From the NCBI GenBank assembly GCA_028671895.1, contig CM053813.1, positions 40,209,501 through 40,273,500 on the forward strand: a stretch of DNA of 64,000 bases. The letters are read 5' to 3'. This DNA is from Oenanthe sinensis (taxonomy: Eukaryota > Streptophyta > Magnoliopsida > Apiales > Apiaceae). The notes below the pieces were generated by a model. That model did no database searches, was not told the origin of the DNA, and was given only the letters and a program-made list of their open reading frames with translations. Shown in pieces: positions 47,016-58,900 of the stretch (its first letter is position 1; each line of letters opens with the position of its first letter). The position numbers and the translations under genes were made by a program.

Positions 47016-49784
47016 ATGAAGCCTTTTGCTTTTGTGTTAATATTTTCTCTTTTGTTTGTATCAACAACTACTACGGGTTTTGAAACAAAATCAAAACAAG
47101 ACCCGAGCTCCTGCAATGCATACACCTGTGCAAACAGCAACAAGCTTATGGTGAGTCGGAGAAACTTGAATGTCAGGAAATGTGCAGGCAGTACATTAAG
47201 GACAAGCACGCAAGTGCAGGGGAAGGAGACAATAGGGGGTGGCAGAGAACGCGAAGGAAGGGGATGAAAATCCATATGTTTTCGAGGAGAAACACTTTAG
47301 TACAGTGGTAAAGAGTGAACATGGACAAGTTCACCTTCTTCAGAAGTTTAATCATACACTTCTTCAAGGAATCAACAACTTTCGATTGTCTGTGCTTATT
47401 GCCAACCCTCGAGCCTTCTTTGTGCCTGCCCATTGGAATGCTGAGACTGTCATCATTGTTGCTCAAGGTACTACTTAACTGCGTATTCACACACACAAGA
47501 TATATATAATACTTGGTAGTAAAATTACAGTTACTACAGTTCAACCTCGATTAAGTAATAATTGATATAATAATAACTTTATTAAAATAGAGAAAAGTGG
47601 TCCCAAGATCATTCTCAAAATGATACGATAAAATAATAACTTTATTAAAATAGAAAAAAGTACCTCTGAGGTCATCTCAAAGTATTGTTAGACTTGTATC
47701 TGAGGTTAGACTCGTATGTCAATTTTGTAAATTGACATAAATACTCCCATGTTATTATTATATTTTGTTTTAATCCCAAGATACTACTGGAACAGCAATC
47801 ACATTAAAATAGTATTTTTCTAATAAATTCGATAAAATAATAAACTCAATAAAGTAATTTTTCGATAAAATAATAAATTCAATAAGATTGCGTTTGACAA
47901 TTTTGATTTCATCGTTTTAAAATGATGGATTTCAAATAACAGGATTTGAGTTGTCATTTTAAATTCTCATATTTGTACTAATATTAGATTCCTTGGAATT
48001 CAAATGAAATCCAAATCTAAATTCTTATGATTACCTAAACATGTCATTTGATCAAATCCAGAATTTCAAGTGAAATCCAGGTCCCAAACAGGCCATAAAG
48101 TAATTTTTTCGTCCAAAGGCTATTACTTAAAAGCTATTACTTCAAAGAGAAAGTAATAGGTTTAACTGTAATTTTTGTCTTTCTGTATATACCCTGTTTC
48201 TAGAAAAATTCTTTGAAAGGCTATTGAATAAGTTTAAACATAAATTAAAGCATGATTAATTTTAATTAATGATATGTTGCAGGAAAGGGGACTATCAGTA
48301 TGGTACGTTCTGAGGAGGGAGAGCATAAATATAAGATGTTGTGATATACTGAGAATTCCTTCAGGAACAACTGTCTATCTAATTAATAGAGACAACAATG
48401 AAAAGCTAGTTATCTTCAAGCTCCTACAGCCTGTCTCCACACCGGGTGTTGTCGAGGTGATCGATTTGTCTTGAGTTAGTTTACTAGATTTTTAGTTGAT
48501 GTTACCATTAATTGCAATGTTGATTTTGATGCATATATATGTAGACATTTTTTGGAGTGGGAAAAGAGTCTTTTTTGAAGGCATTCAGCGGGGAGTTGCT
48601 TGAAGCTGCTTTTAAAGTAAGATGTAACTTTTTAGTTGAATTTGATATATAGTTGTGTAGATAAATAATTAAGTACTGATTGGCATTCTGGATTGTGGAA
48701 AATATAAAATTTAGAAAGAAAGCTCTAGGGTGCTGATGATGTTTGAAGGGTCGAAAGAATCGATCATTGATGCTTCTGAAGAGCAAATTAGGGCTTTAAG
48801 CCATCACGAAGAAGGTGGAATCTGGCCTTTTAGCGAGTCAAAAGGTACAATAAACATTTTCGAGCAGAAGCCTGTAAAGTCTAACGATTATGGCACGCTT
48901 TGTGAGGTATCCCCCGAAGATCACAGGCAGCTTGAAGACATCAATATTGGCCTTGCTTCCATTAACATTACAAAGGTGACAGAGTTAATTTTAATTGGTC
49001 CATAGCACTTCCTTATACATTCATGCATACTATATTCCTGGTCTTTCATCCTTGGTGGGTATTTACCCCAAGTAGATACTACTCCTTTTTTGTAAAAAAT
49101 CAGTCATAATCACATGTGCGCATCAGTTGTGATTTTCCAGTCATTGTGTGGTGTTGCTGATGATACTTCACCAATGTGTGTATTATTGTTTGATTGGTAA
49201 GTGCAGGGAGGAATGGAAAATCCGTTCTTTAATTCCAAGTCAATAAACATAGGGGTTGTGAGGGAAGGTAAAGGTTACTTTGAGATGGCATGCCCTCACT
49301 TATCCTCTGGTTCGTCCTCAGAAGGTACCCCTATTAGCTATCGTAAGGTGAAGGCGCATGTAAAGCGTGGAACTGTGTATACTGTACCACCTGGTCACCC
49401 TATTATAACTGTGGCGTCAAAGGATCAGAATCTTGAGCTACTTGTATTTCAGATTAATGCACGAGACAATAAGAGGATCCCTCTCGCAGGTAAACTAGCA
49501 ACTACAAATGTTATTTTTTCTATTAATTACTACTTATGTGTGATTTACTTGTTATCAATCAGCAAAACAAAAAAAAATGATTTACTTGTCATTTACTACC
49601 AGGGAAAAACAATTTATGGAAGAAAATAGAGAAGGAAGCCAAGGACCTTGCCTTCGGTGTACCATGGAGAGAGGTGGATGATATAGTTGGAAAAGAAGAT
49701 GAAGGTTGGTTCAAGAAAGGCCCGTCACAGATTTTCGAGGAGAAGCAAGGTGAGGACGTCTACATAAGAATGAAGACTGAATGA
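47016..49784 (+). pseudogene. Vicilin-like 7S seed globulin, six exons, three frameshifts
   Basis: Exons: 47016-47467, 48283-48456, 48545-48616, 48715-48975, 49207-49489, 49603-49784. Vicilins are trimeric double-cupin storage proteins of seed vacuoles. Visible: a signal peptide (FAFVLIFSLLFVSTTTT); a hairpin CIHLCKQQ..CQEMCRQ with paired C-x3-C; first cupin (NPYVFEEKHF, FFVPAHWNAETVIIVAQGKGTIS, IPSGTTVYLINRD); linker ASEEQIRALSHHEEGGIWPF; second cupin (RGTVYTVPPGHPIITVAS, NLELLVFQINA); and closing KDLAFGVPWREVDDIV. Exon 1 needs two shifts (near 47105 and 47235, each one base short) and exon 2 one (near 48335). Exons 3-6 are open and phase-consistent. About 475 residues if intact. Most likely a pseudogene that lost its N-terminal half. 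Confidence 0.88.
47535..47890. repeat. Degenerate repeat in vicilin intron 1
   Basis: A unit containing GATAAAATAATAACTTTATTAAAATAGA followed by AAAGT and a 'ggtcatctcaaa' phrase occurs twice (about 47555-47620 and 47625-47685), and GATAAAATAATAAA recurs near 47832 and 47865. It resembles AT-rich MITEs common in plants. Family not assigned. Confidence 0.5.
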
Positions 49785-50633
49785 ATGACCGGAGATACTT
49801 TTGTATATATCAAGGGAGAAGCGGAGCAGCAGTGTGGGTAGAGAGTGTATGATCATGCAATGTTCAATATTGTTCTTATGTTAGGTGTCTTTGTTACTAA
49901 AATGCTGCTGGTGTTTAACATAAATAAAATCGCCTTCTTTTCTGTGACTCTGTCCCTTGTACTTTGTTTAAAGTGTATGAAACTTTGGTGCATTGCAGAG
50001 TGTAGCACATCAACCTGTTATGTCTGCACATCACAGGTAGAAGTGGGCTGGGAAGTCCAGTTTTCTCCCGGTATTTCTCATTATTTCTCAATCGCACCTT
50101 ATTTAAAATATTAATATTTTTATATCATATATCAAAATATATACAATTACAAATATTACCAAACAATTATTAATCAATAATTGCTCACTTTTTCTTCGAA
50201 TATCCCGATCTTAGTCCCCGTTAATACAAATGTAGCGGTAGAATATTTGCTGGATGAAGTGACCTGTCCGATGCGTATAATTATCACTCCAAATGGTAAA
50301 TTTTGATTAAATGTTTTTCATTGATCATCATTTTTGCTTTGTTCGTGAGTTATATTAGCTTTAATCTTAATAAATGTGGTTGTTTTCCTTGTGTAGTACG
50401 ATTAATGGTAATTGTTAAATTAACATGACTATCATCTCTGACACGTATGTTTATGTTTGTTTTTCGTCAAATGTGTGGAGAACTGTATATGCATGTGTGT
50501 TTCCTATTGAAGGAGAAAGTGAAAGACTTGTTTGTTTGTAAATTCTGAAATATGGTTGTTGATTTCTAGTAGGCTATTTAGCTTTTTAAAAATCACAATC
50601 TCGATAAGCTAGTTAGTAAGTAAAATAGTATTA

Positions 50634-50853
50634 GCCTGTTTGGCTGGACTTAAAAATAAGTTTTTTTGGACTTATTTTCGGGTAAAAATTTCATATTTTG
50701 ATAAAAAAAATTTTATACAAGTATTTAATGTATATTAGAGATTCTATAAGTTGCAAAAAAAAATTAACTTTTTTCAGAAAAAAGTTAGAAATCTCTAACT
50801 TTGTCTTAAAATAAGTTGACTTATTCTGGAAAAAAGTTCCCCCAAACACCCCC
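50634..50853. mobile_element. MITE, ends GCCTGTTTGGC and CCAAACACCCCC
   Basis: Inverted terminal regions read GCCTGTTTGGCTGGACTTAA..AATAAG and CTTATTCTGGAAAAAAGTTCCCCCAAACACCCCC, with a second inner pair (AATAAGTT/AACTTATT). Length about 220. TA-type flanks; superfamily probably PIF/Harbinger, not certain. Confidence 0.6.
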
Positions 50854-51565
50854 TATATTTGATCAATTAAAGTCATTGCTACAGGCTACATCCTCTTTGT
50901 TTTGTTTCTTATATACTTTGTCCGTTCATATTTAAGTCTACTTTCGGGAAAAATAATTTAGGCCAACTAACTCGAGTTTCACTTTGTTTTGTAATTTTTG
51001 ATTCATAATTTGACAATTTTAAGACTTGTAGATGATAGTTTATGAAATGTAGTTTGGTATCTATATTTTACTAGTATTTTATATTTTAAATTTTGATAAG
51101 TTAATTTTTTAAGGTCTAATGTAGGTCAATTTGACTGAATAGATGCTTCTGCTAATTACAGTTTTTTGACTTGATCGAGTTATATTTGACAGCTGTGATG
51201 CCAGACAGAATGGGATCACCAGTTTTGTACTAGCATGCAGGACTGACTGTATTATTGCGCCTCTAATACATTTCTAGCTAATATGTTTGTTAATGTATAC
51301 TATTGTCATTTTTATTGCAATGGGTTTCACGAATTAGAACAAGATCTTACTTGTTAAGTGATAGATTCCTTCCGAACAAAGAAAAAAACACTTTCCTTAT
51401 TTGGCTAACAAGCATTCTAATATGGGATTCCATACTATCCGTATTCATTTGTACGTTTACAGTATTTCTTGATATGCCCATGTACTCCGTGCATGATTTA
51501 ACAAGTCTGTGTACTTTAAATAAGCAAAATTAATTGGCGCCATTTTCATGGTACTATAATTTAGT

Positions 51566-51696
51566 ATATTGGATTTTTCTAGTGTGTGTACATGGGAGCG
51601 CATTAAGTACTAACTTTTGTGAATAGAAATCAATCAAAATTTGACACATAAGTTGTTAATGTGTGCTCATGGCACACACCAGAAAAACCGTAATAT
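51566..51696. mobile_element. Short fold-back MITE, about 130 bp
   Basis: TATATTGGATTTTTCTAGTG at the left pairs with CACCAGAAAAACCGTAATATA at the right, and inner GTGTGTACATGGGAGCGCA pairs with TGTGCTCATGGCACAC. The whole segment can fold into one hairpin. Confidence 0.7.
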
Positions 51697-52554
51697 ATTC
51701 TGTAGAGAAAACTTTGAATTAAACTTCTATTTTTTGACGGAAAAAGATTATTATATTAAGTTATATGCATCTTATATTTTATCAGTCATAAGCTGGTGAT
51801 GAAGTTCAGGAATTGATTCAGTTGACTGATTATTGCATTACTTTGATGATCTATTCTACTCTTATATTTGCTTGAATTACTATTTTATGCTTTTGAAGTT
51901 CCTTGTTTCCATTGTCTTGGTATACATGTATTTATTTGCATCATTTGTCTGTAAATCTGTGTATCATATGTTTGATAGACAATTGTTGTTGCGATTCCAC
52001 TAACGGGGAAAACAGATTGTGTTGATTTTTTCCAGTTACCCGTAGGTTTGCAATCAACTATTTGCTGTTGACCATGCTAGTCAGCTAGACGTGATACTCT
52101 TTCTGAATTTTATAAAGATTATTCCTGTTAATCAGTCGTTGATCAACCAAATAATAGTCTACATTGTATGATCAGAACCTCAATTACCCTGACTCTTTAT
52201 TTTATTGTAAGTACCCATCTCGGACACTTGCCTATCAGACACTTATTTTGGTCTAAAAATATGTAAATTTTTTGAAAATATTGATGAGTTTAATACTTGG
52301 GCAATATCTATGTTGTACAATTTTGGCCGAGTCCAGGTAGCAAAGACCAGGACACGAATATTATTTCCTTTGAACACTGTCATATCAAAGTTGTGACACA
52401 AGCTGACAAGCATATCTGTGTAATTTATAAATTATAAGGTTGCAGAATACTTACAGGAAAATGGCAGCACCTATTCTTTCTGGATCTTTACAGTTTTGTG
52501 GTCATGCTCGGGGCGGATATAGTAAGGGGCACAGGGGACACGTGCCGTCATGCT

Positions 52555-52739
52555 CTGGGACGGATCTAGTAAGGGGCACAGGGGACACATGCCCACTAAA
52601 AAAAATTACAAAATTTTATCATTAAATTTTTTAGAAAAATATAAAAATGCCCTCTCTAAAATTAAATTAAACTTTATAAGGGTGTTTTTTTAAAAATAAT
52701 CTAGTGCCCCCTAAAAATATTTTAGGGATCCGTCCCTGA
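52555..52739. mobile_element. hAT-type MITE with duplicated left end
   Basis: The ends CTGGGACGGATC and GATCCGTCCCTG are inverted repeats. An 8-bp flank, GTCATGCT on the left (52547-52554) and CTCATGCT on the right (52740-52747), differs by one base. Upstream, 52501-52546 is a second partial copy of the left end (GTCATGCTCGGGGCGGATAT...), so the left 46 bases are tandemly duplicated. Confidence 0.7.
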
Positions 52740-52747
52740 CTCATGCT

Positions 52748-53238
52748 GGAGGGGGATATGCTTCATGCATCACGCTGTTCCCATGTTAGCGTAATTTTTT
52801 TCACTTCAATACAACATTACTTTAGTGGGCTTTCAGTGTACATGGGATATCATAAATAATCGCTCTTACACGTATCCTCTTTACTACTTTTAGACTTTTT
52901 CACTACTCTCAATGTTCTCGATATATCTGGTACAAAACCCAATGTTCCTCTTCAAACCCGTTACTGAATTCAAGTTGGTTGTTTATAAAACTATATCAAT
53001 ACAAATGTCGGTCAAACGATCAAGACTCAATTCATCAAACTACATAGAGGAAGACCTCCTCAACCGCATATCCTTGCCGGCTAAATATGCAATGGAAGTG
53101 TGTGGTGCATCTTGTCCTCAGATGAAGGCAACAAGTAGCAATTATGGAAGAACACTGTACTAAATTCTACCGCTCATGAGAGCAGGGCTGTTAACGAAAT
53201 GAATTCAAACCGAATATCTCAATTCTCATGTTCGTATT
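52748..53238. other. Spacer with a weak gene-like fragment
   Basis: An 83-codon frame at 52912-53163 includes MSVKRSRLNSSNYIEEDLLN, which vaguely recalls the start of an F-box domain, but the match is short and stops soon follow. I do not call a gene. Confidence 0.3.
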
Positions 53239-53885
53239 TGTAACACCCCAGTCCCACATCGAGTAGATTGAGATAATTTGTTCAGTATATAAGTAAGAGT
53301 ACTACTACTAAGTGCACCAACAAATCATGATCTTTTAGGGGCCTGTGGTGGGCTTGTGGATTACCCAAGTTGTTGTATTTGAGCCAGTTTACTTTGCGCG
53401 GGACTTGACTTGATTTTCGAAAAAGACTCGGGATTTGACCCGGGTTATCACATATGGTATCATAGCCAACTCTCGAAAGCTTGATTCGTCAAGTTGCCGG
53501 AGGTGGGGACACGAAGGCTGGTGGTATATTATCCCACAATGGACAGAGGTCCGGAGGTGGGGACACGAAACTAGCCGGTATTATCCCACTACTGGGCCTA
53601 TGGGCTATCTGTTTGGCCTGACGAGGATGTCAAGAATTTAAGTGGGGGAGTTTGTAACACCCTAGTCCCACATCGAGTAGATTGAGATAATTTGTTCAGT
53701 ATATAAGTAAGAGTACTACTACTAAGTGCACCAACAAATCATGATCTTTTGGGGCCCTGTTGTGGGCTTGTGGATTACCCAAGTTGTTGTATTTGAGTCA
53801 GTTTACTTTGCGCTTATTTCGGATTTGAAAGTCGGGACTTGACCTGATTTTCGAAAAAGACTCGGATTTGACCCGGGTTGTCACA
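53239..53885 (+). mobile_element. TRIM (miniature LTR retrotransposon), 647 bp
   Basis: The left LTR 53239-53452 (214 bp) and right LTR 53653-53885 (233 bp) both start TGTAACACCC.AGTCCCACATCG and end CCGGGTT.TCACA. The right copy has about 19 extra bases near 53815. Directly after the left LTR, TATGGTATCATAGCC matches the usual initiator-Met tRNA primer site (TGGTATCAGAGC) with one change. A purine run AAGTGGGGGAG precedes the right LTR. Flanks GTATT and ATATT are a 5-bp target duplication with one mismatch. The 200-bp interior is non-coding. It must rely on proteins of other retroelements. Confidence 0.9.
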
Positions 53886-54329
53886 ATATTTGTTTATAAT
53901 ATTTATATTCGGATTTGCATTCGTTTATTATTTGAATAGTTATTTGTATTCATATTCGGATTTGTGTAAATTCGGATTCAGTAAAGATGTTTTGACCCGC
54001 GTCTTCCATATTTTCCTACTCTCAACCGACTTGTTATTATAAGATAAAATTTGAATTTTAAGATTATATTGATAAGAAATATTAAATTTAAATATATTAT
54101 TATCGAGTATCAAACTCTTGATTTTTTATAGTACTTGGATAAAATCTGAAATAATGATAAAAATAACTATTTTTCTAAAAAGTTTAACAAAAATAACACT
54201 TCCAAAATAATGGGCCATTTCTAACCATTCTAATGCAACATTGGCAAATGCGTATTCTATATTTTGAAAATGTTTATTTGTCAAGTTAGTGTTGAGTGAC
54301 GTGGCCTATGAGTGATATAAAATTAAATA
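53886..54329. other. AT-rich spacer
   Basis: No gene seen; the left part is rich in TTCGGATTTG-like phrases that may be another repeat. Confidence 0.5.
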
Positions 54330-54591
54330 CTCTTTACTTCCCGTAATTTTTGTCTCATTTTTATTTTTTAAAGTCAAATTTGTTAAATTTTGACCAACAA
54401 TTTAAAAATATTTATTTATAATTTTACGAATTTACAAATTTGTTCATAAAGTAGAATAATCAAATTTTATTATAATACTTTTTTTAAAATATATATTATT
54501 ATATAATATATTTAATTTATTGATTAAAATTGATTAATTTAATTTTAAAAAATCAAAATGAGACAAAAATTATATTACGAATAGGAGGGAG
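54330..54591. mobile_element. Stowaway-type MITE, 262 bp
   Basis: The left end CTCTTTACTTCCCGTAATTTTTGTCTCATTTT pairs with a right end closing TAGGAGGGAG, within long inverted repeats (GTCTCATTTT / AAAATGAGAC). TA flanks both sides (54328-54329 and 54592-54593), as for Tc1/mariner-derived MITEs. Confidence 0.8.
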
Positions 54592-54593
54592 TA

Positions 54594-55117
54594 TGTTTTT
54601 TAAGATGACCCCACGTGTTATAATAATATGACAAACAAGTTGAACACTTAATTACAGTATTTAAAATGAAAAGCTGAATCACCCCGTTCAATAAAGCGCA
54701 TCTTCTGAAAACCCCATCATAACACGCGTATCTAATATTAATAAATAAATAAAAATTGATCTCCCATTTTACAAATGCGTATTAACTTCAATACTTCAGT
54801 TATAAATGCAAATCCAATTCTAATTTTTACACAACACTCCTAACAGGAATGTGTATCATCGAAACCCTAATATTAAATGTGTATTCCATTTATTATTATT
54901 GGCCACTCTCGATATTTTTGTAACCACTAATATAAAAACTCGGTAATTTTATCCTTCACTCATAAAATCCCTCTTACTCTTTTTATTCTTATTATATATA
55001 AGATATAATACATGCGCAATTTTATTAAATTTTTTCTTTAAAATAATTTTATAGATCTATACATTACACATGCCAATTTTATAAGTTAGTATAAATTAAT
55101 TTTAAACTACATTAGTT

Positions 55118-55163
<46 letters not shown>

Positions 55164-56766
55164 TTTGTTTGAATATAAATATTAAATTTTAATATATAAT
55201 TATTTTGATTTCAATATTAAATATATATAAATGTTATTAAAATTATAAATATTAAAAAGTTAAATATGTTAATAATGAATATCGAATCCTTGATTTTTAA
55301 TAATATTTAGATAAAAACTTTTTTTATTCTTATTATATATATGATATAATTATTCGAAATCGAGTGCTACTCCAATAGGTTCAGATTTCAATTTACATTG
55401 TTGAACAATAAACAAAATTGCACCCTCCAACTAAAAAACGGACGAAAGAAATTATATATAATATAAGACATACTGAAAGTATAATTTATACTTGTTTGTA
55501 GTTGCAGCTTCTTATTATATTTCTAATTTATAGTACATTTAATGAATTTTATAACATTTTTATGTAATAAAGATATTAAAAATTATCAACATCGCCATAT
55601 CGCGTAGGTAATTTTGGGCTTTTTCGTGGCTCTCCTACAAAAGCATGCAGCACCTCATTAATTATATAAACAAAATACGAGTACTTGGTTTTGGTTATGG
55701 GCTAATAGCCCAGTGTAGCTGTTAATATTTAAGAAGTAAGGCCTGCTACCAAATAAAATATTGATATATGCAATCCAAGCTTACTGTGCCGCTATATCTT
55801 ACGAATATACGCAAATAAGATGAAAATATATTTATTATTAATTTTAAAAATCGAAATAGTGTATACGATAGGTCATAGGTTAGATTTTTCTTTAAATATT
55901 TCTAATTTGTACTGTTTTTTCCAGAAATAAGATAGCTAAAAATCTGACTCCAAAAAGAAACAGTGTAATAAGTGTCAGAAAACACTCACATGGTGGTCCA
56001 AATACTTGCATATTGCTAGCACCTGAATTATATTTTTCAAGAAAGCTATAAAAAAAATAGACAAGCAGCTATAAACTTGCTAAACATACATAACTTGATT
56101 TATATTAGTGAAATAGTAACCCAGTTACACACAAGCAATAATATTATTTCATGCATGCACAGTACAAACACATCAAGATTTTATCCCGATAAAAACATTT
56201 GGAAATCTAATATTAAATTAAACAAATATTAATTTTTATTTCGTGCAAATCCAAAAGTTAAACTTCAAATTTTTTTATAAATTCAAAACGAGGCACCAGT
56301 GTCTTACATTTGACTCGTTTTTTCACTATATTTCATAACTATTGATCATAAATATAACCGAATTATATACATATTATCGGGTGAGCTGAGGTTTCGATAG
56401 AAAACGTACTGTAATATATATAGTTATTTACAATAACAGATTTTTCTATAACATTTATGTATGTCGATACTTTTAATACAAAATATCAGTTGTTTTTCAA
56501 AAATTATTTTAAAAAATATTTGATATTATCATATATACAATAAAATGAAAATTACTGCAACCAATTGAAAATAAACCATAAGAAAGTGAAATGGAAGGAT
56601 TATAACACAGAAAAATTCAAGAACATATTAATATCATGAAATATTGAAGTTAATATTTTCCACCAAGTAGCTTTCCACGTGCAAAAAGTTACCTAAAGTG
56701 TTGAACTAGTGTCTAGACAGTACTAGTATATAGAGAGTGTGTGCCTTGTCCAAAGACAATAATATA
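54594..56766. other. AT-rich gene-free stretch with a (TA)n tract
   Basis: No gene seen in either strand. A (AT)n tract spans 55120-55159. The rest is low-complexity AT-rich DNA with stops in every frame. Confidence 0.6.
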
Positions 56767-56961
56767 AAGCACCGACCAAAAAATCGAATTAAAATCAAAA
56801 ACCGATCTGCATATGACTGAAATCGAAATTTAAAAATTAAAAATCAAACCGATTCCGATTAATGGTTTTAAAACTGAATCGAAAAAAATCGAACGAACCG
56901 ATAATTAAAATAAATAAAGTTATTATATATAATTTATATAAATATAATATATATAAGTAAA

Positions 56962-57012
<51 letters not shown>

Positions 57013-57325
57013 GTCATGAGATCTTCTGTATTTTTGTTAACAATGAGTTCCAGATCTGTGTTTAATGTGCTGAATGTTCATAACCTTCCTGTAGTTGATG
57101 TGTTATTCAGTTTTTAATATTATTTTAGTGTACAATTATTTAATCCTCTTTACTTTAATAAAATCCTTTTATGTTTAGTGTTTTGCTGAGAATATTATTA
57201 AGAACTTAATACTTCTAACCAGTGTGAGTTTGAGTTCAGATTTTATGAAATAATGTGATAATAATTGAAATCAAGTACCAACTTACATTTTTTCCCAGTT
57301 TGGAGAAGGGTTTACAAAATTTGTA

Positions 57326-57820
57326 CTCCCTTTGTCATATAATAATGGTTAAAAAAATTGTATAATAATAATTGTTCATTTCTATTTTAAATATAAAAAA
57401 ATTCAAAATTACCCTTTTTTCAATTTCTAATATAAAATTTATTTTATTTAGTATTCCCTACATCCCAAATTAAATGTCTTATTTGACTTTTCTGAAGTTA
57501 AATTAATTCAAGTTTGACTGAGAATTACATATAATATATAATTGAAAAAATTATAAAAAGTATATCATTGAAAAGTATATTTTAAATTATTTTAAAATTT
57601 AATTTTCAGATTTTTAAAATTATAAAAAAATAATTTTTAATTCTTAGTCAAAATTGAGTCAAATTGATCACAAAAAAGTCAAATAAGGAAGTTAATTTGG
57701 GACGTAGTGAATATAAAATAGTCATAATAAATATGATATGCACGAAAAATTATTGTATAACTAACATTTTTTAATATCCGTTATTTTTTCAAAGAGACTA
57801 TTAATATGGGACGGAGGGAG
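57326..57820. mobile_element. Outer Stowaway MITE, interrupted by a second one
   Basis: The ends CTCCCTTTGTCATATAATAAT and ATTAATATGGGACGGAGGGAG are inverted, flanked by TA (57324-57325 and 57821-57822). A second MITE of 258 bp lies within; without it the element is about 235 bp, normal for the group. Confidence 0.8.
57454..57711. mobile_element. Inner Stowaway MITE, 258 bp
   Basis: The ends TTCCCTACATCCCAAATTAA and TTAATTTGGGACGTAGTGAA, with inner TCTTATTTGACTTTT / AAAAGTCAAATAAGG, form long inverted repeats; TA flanks both sides (57452-57453 and 57712-57713). It inserted into the outer Stowaway and is therefore younger. Confidence 0.85.
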
Positions 57821-58654
57821 TATATAAGAAGATTATATCCAGAATTCGAGATAATCAATTGTCAAAGTCAATACTCTGTCTCAAATTCTTGATATGCAGT
57901 CATAATTTGTTATTTAAAATTTTGTTATCTATTTTTGTCTCATATTTATTTTATTCGGTTTTAAAATCGAAATCGAACCGATAAAATTCGAACCGAGATT
58001 TTTAAACCAAAATCGATGGTTTGATTGCGGTTACGGTTTTCGATTTTTAAAACCGAAAACATGCTATTGCGGTTGCAATTTTAATTTTATCCAAAAACCG
58101 AAGCGAACCGATCCGGGCCCTACCTAATAATATATGAGTTGATAGTCGATACTTTTGTTTCTCTTTATCTACCATAATGTATTCAATCCCGCAACAGACA
58201 TTTACTAGTTTTTTATTGAAAAACTGTCAGCAAGTGTTTAGTAAACTTGAAAAACTACTGCCTAGAAAAGCGTTTTTGATATAAAAACTGATGTTAGAGG
58301 AAACATATCCCCATACTTTTGAAAAAAACTACTTTTTATTTTTTGCAAAAAGTAACTACAAGCTTCATAATCAAAACTCCTCAAAAACATTATTTTCATA
58401 TATTATATTTCAAAATATGCATAAATTAAAAATTATGAAACAGTCATCTAACTTTTTCACCGACACTTTTTTTTTCCACAATACAACAATTTTTAAGAGT
58501 AATCCCAAGCCTTCATCTCTACTCGCCACCCTTTGAGGGGGAATAAATTATTAAATAGACCCAAAAATCTAATTTAAGTTAAAAGTACTGCTCTTGTTTA
58601 AACTTCGAATTTATTAATTAATTTTAATATGTTTTGATTGACTTTTTATTTTGA

Positions 58655-58900
58655 AAAAAGAAATCAATTCATTAAACAAAATCCCTACGACATCTACAAA
58701 TATAATCAAAATTGGACAAAATTTTAAGAATATTACTGTTGAATCTTTCCTTCCTGAAAGTGGCAACCAAACGATTCGAAGATACTTGTTTTCATCCGAC
58801 TGTGAATATATGTATTTGTTCACCTCATTGTTTTGTGCAATCGATCATAGATGCGACAATCGATCATAGATGTGATTTCATATTGACCTTCATCCATGAA
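58655..58900. repeat. Dispersed repeat, copy C
   Basis: It matches copy A at 4090-4290 block by block: AATCAATTCA, GACATCTACAAATATAAT, TGTTGAATC.TTC, AACCAAACGATT, TCATCCGACTGT, AATCGATCATAGATGCGA. The last block is repeated at once (58849 and 58865), a short tandem duplication. Confidence 0.7.

Larger units (their letters stand above)
49785..52546. other. Gene-free region with small MITEs
   Basis: No protein gene is supported beyond the vicilin 3' flank. It holds the two inverted-repeat elements listed separately (50634 and 51566). The remainder is unremarkable AT-rich sequence with no RNA gene recognised. Confidence 0.5.
56767..58126. mobile_element. Non-autonomous hAT-like element with CGGTTT-rich ends
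   Basis: Both ends are dense in AAACCGAT/ATCGGTTT-type short repeats: 56775-56930 (AATCGAACGAACCGATAATT) and 57955-58110 (AAAATCGAAATCGAACCGAT) in inverted relation. The right end GATCCGGGCCCTA resembles other plant hAT ends. ATAATATA flanks both sides (56759-56766 and 58127-58134), but the word is AT-rich and could match by chance. The left terminus AAGCACCGACC does not mirror the right end well. The interior contains a (TA)n tract (56965-57006) and two nested Stowaways. Confidence 0.55.

Noticed and set aside
52912..53163. Possible F-box gene fragment
   Set aside because: Only about a dozen residues resemble an F-box start, with no downstream continuation.
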